Of a DNA stretch of 9,840 nt, positions 6,110 to 9,840 are shown in pieces. The stretch is from an uncultured bacterium. GTDB lineage: Bacteria; Cyanobacteriota; Vampirovibrionia; Gastranaerophilales; Gastranaerophilaceae. Below the pieces are notes generated by a model. It was given only the letters and a program-made list of their open reading frames with translations, ran no database searches and was not told the DNA's origin. Location of the stretch: the NCBI GenBank assembly GCA_900554385.1, contig USHE01000065.1:1-9840 (forward strand), written 5' to 3'. Numbering within the stretch: the first letter of the stretch is position 1; each line of letters begins with the position of its first letter. The position numbers and the translations under genes are program-made.

Positions 6110-6325
6110 ATGATAGATATTAAACAAGAAATACAAGTTTTATTACTTAGACGCGGGCTTTCTATGTCTAAAATGACCCGAAATATGCGAAATGACGGTG
6201 TTTTAAATCTTAATGTCGCAAGCCTTTCAAGGATGCTTACTACAAAGACCATAAAATTTGAAACTATTCAGCAGATTTTGGATTATTTGGGATACGAGAT
6301 TACGATAAGGCAGAAACAAATCTAG
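6110..6325 (+). CDS. Small XRE/Cro-type helix-turn-helix regulator
   Basis: 71 residues from ATG 6110: MIDIKQEIQVLLLRRGLSMS at the start, then NLNVASLSRMLTTKTIKFET and IQQILDYLGYEITI. This is the pattern of compact XRE-type DNA-binding proteins: a first helix (IKQEIQVLLLRRG), helix-turn-helix with recognition segment VASLSRML, then 'K-x-E-T-I-x-x-I-L-x-x-L-G-Y-E-I' and a short basic end. The usual Gln-rich 'TQxxLA' turn is replaced by SMSKMTRNMRNDG, so it is a divergent member. It is divergent to the prepilin across 106 bp of regulatory DNA and could control both genes. A GTG at 6086 would add 8 residues (QKCIIIC...) but sits inside the promoter spacer, so the ATG is preferred. The stop overlaps the convergent 74-residue gene within CTAG. 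Confidence 0.7.
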   Translation: MIDIKQEIQVLLLRRGLSMSKMTRNMRNDGVLNLNVASLSRMLTTKTIKFETIQQILDYLGYEITIRQKQI

Positions 6326-6546
6326 TATTCTTCTGTAGGAAGCTGCATTGATTGGTTTCGCAGGTTTTGGATTTCTTCTAATTTTTGATTAACTTCTTGT
6401 TCAACACTTTGTTTATTAATCGGAGATTGCTCAAGGTTTGTACTTCCTGTGTTTTTTAATGTAGGCATCATCATGATAAATAACAGTGCTATTATAAGCA
6501 TAGTTAGTAACATTCCTATTGCTCCGCTTGCCGGGTATTTTCTCAT
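6322..6546 (-). CDS. Small single-span membrane protein of unknown function (74 aa)
   Basis: I do not recognise the family. A short basic N-terminus (MRKYPASGAIG) leads into one membrane helix (about 11-29, MLLTMLIIALLFIMMMPTL). A polar tail follows whose second half (about 46-66, QSVEQEVNQKLEEIQNLRNQ) looks like a short coiled coil. By the positive-inside rule the tail would be periplasmic. The gene is last in the minus-strand operon: GGAAGG at 6554-6559 begins at the stop codon of the 115-residue gene and lies 7 bp before ATG 6546, so the two are probably co-translated. Clear ribosome site, tight spacing and sensible topology support a real gene. The end overlaps the XRE gene by 4 bp. Confidence 0.65.
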   Translation of the reverse strand: MRKYPASGAIGMLLTMLIIALLFIMMMPTLKNTGSTNLEQSPINKQSVEQEVNQKLEEIQNLRNQSMQLPTEEY

Positions 6547-6558
6547 AACACAACCTTC

Positions 6559-6906
6559 CTATTTTAACCTGTTCTTTTTTATAAAGAAAGTTACGGCTTC
6601 TTCAATAGTTTTAGGTGTATACATTGTGTCTTCCGGAAGTTTTCCGTTTTGAAAATTACTCTTTACAAAAAATTGGTTGTAAATGCTGAGTCCTGCCCAA
6701 ATAATTATAGAAGAAAGCACTACACCAATCATAGTCACTAAAAATTTTGAAGCTGTAATACTTATTCCTGTTGACGGTTTTGTCGGAATTGTATCAGCAA
6801 CGGCGGGAATGTGCTGAGCTATATCCTCTGTACACAGACCCGCATTTGTTGATAATAATATTACTAATCCGAGTAAAATAATTAAACTAAGATTCTTCAG
6901 TCTCAA
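6559..6906 (-). CDS. Membrane protein of unknown function with signal peptide and one helix (115 aa), TTG start
   Basis: I do not recognise the family. Residues 1-25 look like a signal peptide (MRLKNLSLIILLGLVILLST, then NAGLC); the Cys at 25 is not preceded by a proper lipobox, so a lipoprotein is unlikely. A short polar segment follows, then a membrane helix at about 55-76 (FLVTMIGVVLSSIIIWAGLS), then a basic/polar tail ending TPKTIEEAVTFFIKKNRLK. If the signal is cleaved, the tail would be cytoplasmic. The start is TTG 6904-6906 with GAGGAA at 6911-6916, inside the 3' end of rne, overlapping it by 20 bp. The overlap and ribosome site imply translational coupling to rne. A link to RNase E function is only suggested by position. 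Confidence 0.7.
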   Translation of the reverse strand: MRLKNLSLIILLGLVILLSTNAGLCTEDIAQHIPAVADTIPTKPSTGISITASKFLVTMIGVVLSSIIIWAGLSIYNQFFVKSNFQNGKLPEDTMYTPKTIEEAVTFFIKKNRLK

Positions 6907-8761
6907 CTTTTTCCTCGCTTGCTGTTTTCTTTGTTCTTGTTCGTTTTGAAGTGCCTCTATTAGGTCTTCTTGTACGTTTTGGCTTTTCTTCTTTAACTTC
7001 TGTTTCTACAGGTTCAGCAGGTTTTTCGTCGTTCGTTTCTGCTTTTTCTGAATTTTGCTTGGCGGCAGCTTTTTCTGGAGCCGGAGCTTCTTCTTTTGCA
7101 GGTTCTGCAGAAACCTCGGTTTTTTCTACTGGTTCTTGTTTTGTAGATTTCGCTTCAATTACTTCTTCTGCAATTTCAGGTTTAATTTCTTCATTAATTT
7201 TTAGAACTGTTTCTGCGGTGTGAACTTCTTCTGTTACTGCAAGAGGTGTTTCAACCGGTTCTGTTTTAGGTTTGTCAAAACGAGTTTTTCTTGTACGACG
7301 AGGTCTTTTCTCTGTTTGCTCAACTTCCTGAACCGCTACTGTCGACGGATTTTCTACCTGAATTTCAGGTGTTGGAACTTGTTCTTGTATTTCCACTGGA
7401 GTTTCTTCAAGTTGAGGTTTGTTATTTTGTTTGTTGTTATTATTGTTTTTCTTGAAGTTATTTACAGGCAATTTTAATTTTGCTGCTTTTGCTCTATATT
7501 CGCCTTCTGCCGTCGGCGTTGCAAAATTGAAATCTATTACAGAACACCCGCTGCCCTGACAGTGTGGACATTTTTTAGTAAAAATTTCAGATAAAGACTG
7601 ACCTTGACGGTGGCGTGTGAGTTCGACAAGTCCTAAGTCAGAAAGTTGTCCGACCTGTGGTTTTGCTTTATCCGGTTCAAGTGCAATTTCAAGTTCTTCA
7701 AGCATTGCAAGCTTATCTGCACGGGACATCAAATCGATAAAGTCTACGATAATCATGCCGCCGATATTTCTAAGACGAAGCTGGCGTGCAATTTCGTGAA
7801 CTGCTTCTATATTGGTTTTCAAAATTGTTTCATCCTGTGTTGATGAACTTGTAAACTTACCGCTGTTTACGTCAATTACGGTCAAGGCTTCAGTCTGCTG
7901 TATGAAAAGATAACCGCCAGACGGCATATTAACCTTAACATTTAATGCTGCTTTAATTTCTTTGTGGATGTCGTAAGCGATAAGTAATGGTTCTGTTCCT
8001 TTGTACAGAGTCACTTCTATGTTTTTACTGATGTGCCAGTTTTGCAGTATGTTCTGAACTCTGCTCATTGCAAATGCTGTATCTACAACAATTTCTTTTG
8101 TATCTTCAGTGCAGGCTTCTCTGATAACCCTGTACAATAAATCTTGATCTCTGTATATTAAGTTTGGAGGGTTTAGCGTTTCTGCGGAAGTTATAATATT
8201 GTTCCATTTTTCAAGAAGAATTTCTAAATCTTCCTGAATATCTGCTTCTGATTGACCTTCCGCTTCTGTTCTTATGATTACGCCGACACCTACCGGTTTA
8301 ATCAAATTCATAATAGCTTTAAGTCTTGCACGTTCTCTTGAGTTTTCAATTTTTTTACTTACACTTACGCCCGGTTCATAAGGCATAAGAACAAGAAATC
8401 TTCCTGGAAGGCTTATTTCTGTTGTAACGCGTGGTCCTTTGTGTCCTGTAGGTTCTTTGACAACCTGAACAATAAGTTTTTGTTTTGGTTTAAGTTTTTC
8501 TTTTAGTGTTCCTTTGCCCATAACGTCTTGAGCGTGCAAGAAACCCATTTTGTCTGTACCGACGTTAACAAAAGCTGCGTCGATACTTGGGAGAATGTTA
8601 TCTACTGTCGCAAGATAAACATCACCCAATAAAACATCCCCCCTGTGAATAAAAAAGTCGGTTACTTTTCCGTTTCCCAAAACTGCCGCAATATTGTCAC
8701 GTTCAGCAATGATAATTTTTTTACCCTGCTGTTGTTCTTTAAAATTTCTGTTGTTTGCCAT
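6887..8761 (-). CDS. rne: Ribonuclease E/G family endoribonuclease
   Basis: 624 residues. Cleaves single-stranded AU-rich RNA in mRNA decay and rRNA/tRNA maturation. Visible: S1 RNA-binding domain (about 35-115, GDVYLATVDNILPSIDAAFV and GFLHAQDV), 5'-sensor region (VGVIIRTEAEG, R164/T165), and a DNase I-like catalytic domain with metal ligands D297 (VIDVNSG) and D340 (IIVDFID). The RHRQGQSLSEIF segment and the zinc-link CPHCQGSG (C398, C401) follow. The core ends near 412. The remaining about 210 residues are predicted disordered: a poly-Asn patch (439-447), Glu/Pro/Val-rich linkers, and two Arg/Lys clusters, RPRRTRKTR (486-494) and 595-612. This resembles cyanobacterial RNase E, whose basic tail binds RNA or partners. 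ATG 8761 has AAGGAT (8773-8768), which overlaps the upstream stop codon, so it is coupled to the radical SAM gene. The short length and absent N-terminal insertion favour this architecture over the long proteobacterial form. Confidence 0.95.
   Translation of the reverse strand: MANNRNFKEQQQGKKIIIAERDNIAAVLGNGKVTDFFIHRGDVLLGDVYLATVDNILPSIDAAFVNVGTDKMGFLHAQDVMGKGTLKEKLKPKQKLIVQVVKEPTGHKGPRVTTEISLPGRFLVLMPYEPGVSVSKKIENSRERARLKAIMNLIKPVGVGVIIRTEAEGQSEADIQEDLEILLEKWNNIITSAETLNPPNLIYRDQDLLYRVIREACTEDTKEIVVDTAFAMSRVQNILQNWHISKNIEVTLYKGTEPLLIAYDIHKEIKAALNVKVNMPSGGYLFIQQTEALTVIDVNSGKFTSSSTQDETILKTNIEAVHEIARQLRLRNIGGMIIVDFIDLMSRADKLAMLEELEIALEPDKAKPQVGQLSDLGLVELTRHRQGQSLSEIFTKKCPHCQGSGCSVIDFNFATPTAEGEYRAKAAKLKLPVNNFKKNNNNNKQNNKPQLEETPVEIQEQVPTPEIQVENPSTVAVQEVEQTEKRPRRTRKTRFDKPKTEPVETPLAVTEEVHTAETVLKINEEIKPEIAEEVIEAKSTKQEPVEKTEVSAEPAKEEAPAPEKAAAKQNSEKAETNDEKPAEPVETEVKEEKPKRTRRPNRGTSKRTRTKKTASEEKVETEES
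6911..6916 (-). promoter_or_regulatory. Shine-Dalgarno that supports the TTG start at 6906
   Basis: The minus strand reads GAGGAA here, inside the last codons of rne, with GAGG 6 nt before TTG. No ATG or GTG in that frame offers a better start for a protein with an intact signal peptide. Confidence 0.55.
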
Positions 8762-8771
8762 TTTTTTATCC

Positions 8772-9840
8772 TTATAACTCTCTTAAATCTTTGTCAAAGA
8801 ATTTTGTTCGTTTAATATTAAACGCTGCATCCGGCGCAATTACATTCATTAATGCATCTGCTCTCAATGCGGGTACTGCATTCTCGCCAATTCCCTGACC
8901 CGTTTTTAGTACTATGAACAGACTTTCCCTTTCGTATCTATGTGATTTTATAGCGGGTTTTATGTCTGTTTTTTTGATTAAACCTTTTTTGTTTTTCTTC
9001 TCGATAAAAATTTCTTCAGAAGACAAAACTCTATCCGTATTATACTTTAATTTGTCAAAATCGTAAAGATTTTTATCAGAAGAAGTTATTTCATATTCTG
9101 CCCATTGTGCAGTTATATCAATTGCCGGAGCTGATTTTTCAATTTTTACAATACTTAGTATTTGCGATTGCGGAGGAAGAACTTTTTCCAACTTTAGTTT
9201 AAGTTCTTCTGCCGTATAGTTGTCAAAAAGCTCGATATCAACGAGTTCGGTTATACTTTCCGCAAACAACGGCAGTGCTACCCCCATTGATATTTTCATT
9301 GTTGGATTAAATCCCTGTGAGAATACAACATTCAAATCTGTTCTGGCAATAGCTTTGAAAAATGTGTTCTGCCAATCCAGATGTGAAAAATATTTCAAAA
9401 TGTCTGTTTTTGTAAGTTTTATTCTATATTTGAAAATAGGTTTGTCGTAGTTTTTGCACGTTTTCGGATCTTCTTTTTCTATATTGACGATGGTTTGTGC
9501 CTGAGGACTTGCCGTAAACGGCTTGTCCATAACCTTATGAGTGTTAAGATTTTTGCAAACCCCGCAATTTACACATTTTGTCTGACATGTAGGAACTATA
9601 TGTTTAGAGTCTGTCGTAATGTTAAATGCTTCTCTGTATTCATTTTTAAACCATTCTTTGTTGACACCGATGTCTATAAAGTCCCATCGCAGCGGCTTTT
9701 CTAGATCGTATTGAGTTTGCGCAAGTTCTGAAAGATTAATGCCTAATTCAGCGGCTGTTTCGTACCAGACGTCTTTGTTGAAATATTCACCCCACGCGTC
9801 GAGATAGCAGCCTTTTTTATATAAAGCTTCAATGTATTTA
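8772..9840 (-). CDS. Radical SAM protein fused to a DUF2344 (radical SAM-linked) domain, partial
   Basis: The frame is open from the right edge through 9530 to TAA 8772-8774, giving 355 visible residues; the true start is outside. The Met at 9530 is internal. Visible residues 1-103 are the C-terminal end of a radical SAM protein of the TIGR03960 type, including RWDFIDIGVNKEWF and a Cys cluster PTCQTKCVNCGVC (C85-x3-C89-x2-C92-x2-C95) that probably binds an extra metal or Fe-S centre. About 120-355 is the DUF2344/TIGR03936 domain: FKYRIKLTKTDILKYFSHLD, SQGFNPTMKISMGVALPLF, and the late ALRADALMNVIAPDAAFNIKRT. The radical SAM CxxxCxxC motif itself lies beyond the edge. The reaction is not established to my knowledge. 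It sits 10 bp ahead of rne, a pairing seen in many bacteria, often before rplU and rpmA. Confidence 0.9.
   Translation of the reverse strand, partial: KYIEALYKKGCYLDAWGEYFNKDVWYETAAELGINLSELAQTQYDLEKPLRWDFIDIGVNKEWFKNEYREAFNITTDSKHIVPTCQTKCVNCGVCKNLNTHKVMDKPFTASPQAQTIVNIEKEDPKTCKNYDKPIFKYRIKLTKTDILKYFSHLDWQNTFFKAIARTDLNVVFSQGFNPTMKISMGVALPLFAESITELVDIELFDNYTAEELKLKLEKVLPPQSQILSIVKIEKSAPAIDITAQWAEYEITSSDKNLYDFDKLKYNTDRVLSSEEIFIEKKNKKGLIKKTDIKPAIKSHRYERESLFIVLKTGQGIGENAVPALRADALMNVIAPDAAFNIKRTKFFDKDLREL

Noticed and set aside
6013..6252. Minus-strand 79-codon frame across the divergent region and XRE gene
   Set aside because: It would span the promoters and operator and has no recognisable features; the plus-strand helix-turn-helix frame is clearly the real gene.
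6951..7477. Two plus-strand open frames (Ser-rich and Cys/Phe-rich) opposite rne
   Set aside because: They are antisense shadows of the Glu/Lys-rich RNase E tail; composition follows the opposite strand and no ribosome sites are seen.
8772..9530. DUF2344 protein starting at Met 9530
   Set aside because: The frame stays open to the right edge and encodes recognisable radical SAM C-terminal sequence with a Cys cluster; the Met is internal.

Overview
The window is AT-rich bacterial DNA with a diderm gene set: lipid A kinase, an MCE/MlaD lipid carrier, a lytic transglycosylase and type IV pilin-like prepilins. The prepilin leader (KRA|FTLAETL, then an AAMTLPTVI core), its C-terminal DxNGxxxPNxxGxD motif, and a cyanobacterial-style RNase E with an acidic/arginine-rich tail together suggest a gut 'Candidatus' Gastranaerophilales (Melainabacteria/Vampirovibrionia, non-photosynthetic relatives of Cyanobacteria). 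That placement is inference from familiar sequence style, not from a marker-gene search.

Layout. 1-214 (+) is the C-terminal end of a prepilin-like protein. It converges on an envelope block on the minus strand. That block is an MCE/MlaD protein (2597-1233) followed after 3 bp by lpxK (1229-207), which is split by an in-frame TAA at 492-494. Upstream, also on minus, are a GH23 lytic transglycosylase (3407-2667) and a stand-alone HD-GYP-like protein (4277-3495). Divergent from the HD gene is a ketopantoate reductase (4414-5355, +). It converges on a second prepilin (6003-5347, -), which is interrupted by an in-frame TAG at 5677-5679. Divergent from the prepilin is a small XRE-type regulator (6110-6325, +). 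The right third is one minus-strand operon read from the right edge: a radical SAM/DUF2344 fusion (partial), rne, and two small membrane proteins of unknown function (115 and 74 aa).

How they work together. MCE plus LpxK is an outer-membrane lipid module under one visible promoter. Radical SAM/DUF2344 plus rne is a conserved RNA-metabolism pairing, here extended by two uncharacterised membrane proteins. The XRE gene and the prepilin share a compact divergent control region with overlapping -35 elements and an 18-bp inverted repeat, a plausible regulator/operator arrangement.

Most notable points: (1) two genes are each broken by a single in-frame nonsense codon while the reading frame on both sides stays intact; (2) all three convergent gene pairs overlap at their stop codons (4-9 bp), leaving no room for terminators between them; (3) both plus-strand genes with visible starts look leaderless; (4) two small membrane proteins sit at the end of the rne operon. 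I found no RNA genes, CRISPR arrays, insertion sequences or strong hairpin-plus-T-tract terminators. No gene-free stretch exceeds 300 bases; the longest is the divergent region 4278-4413.
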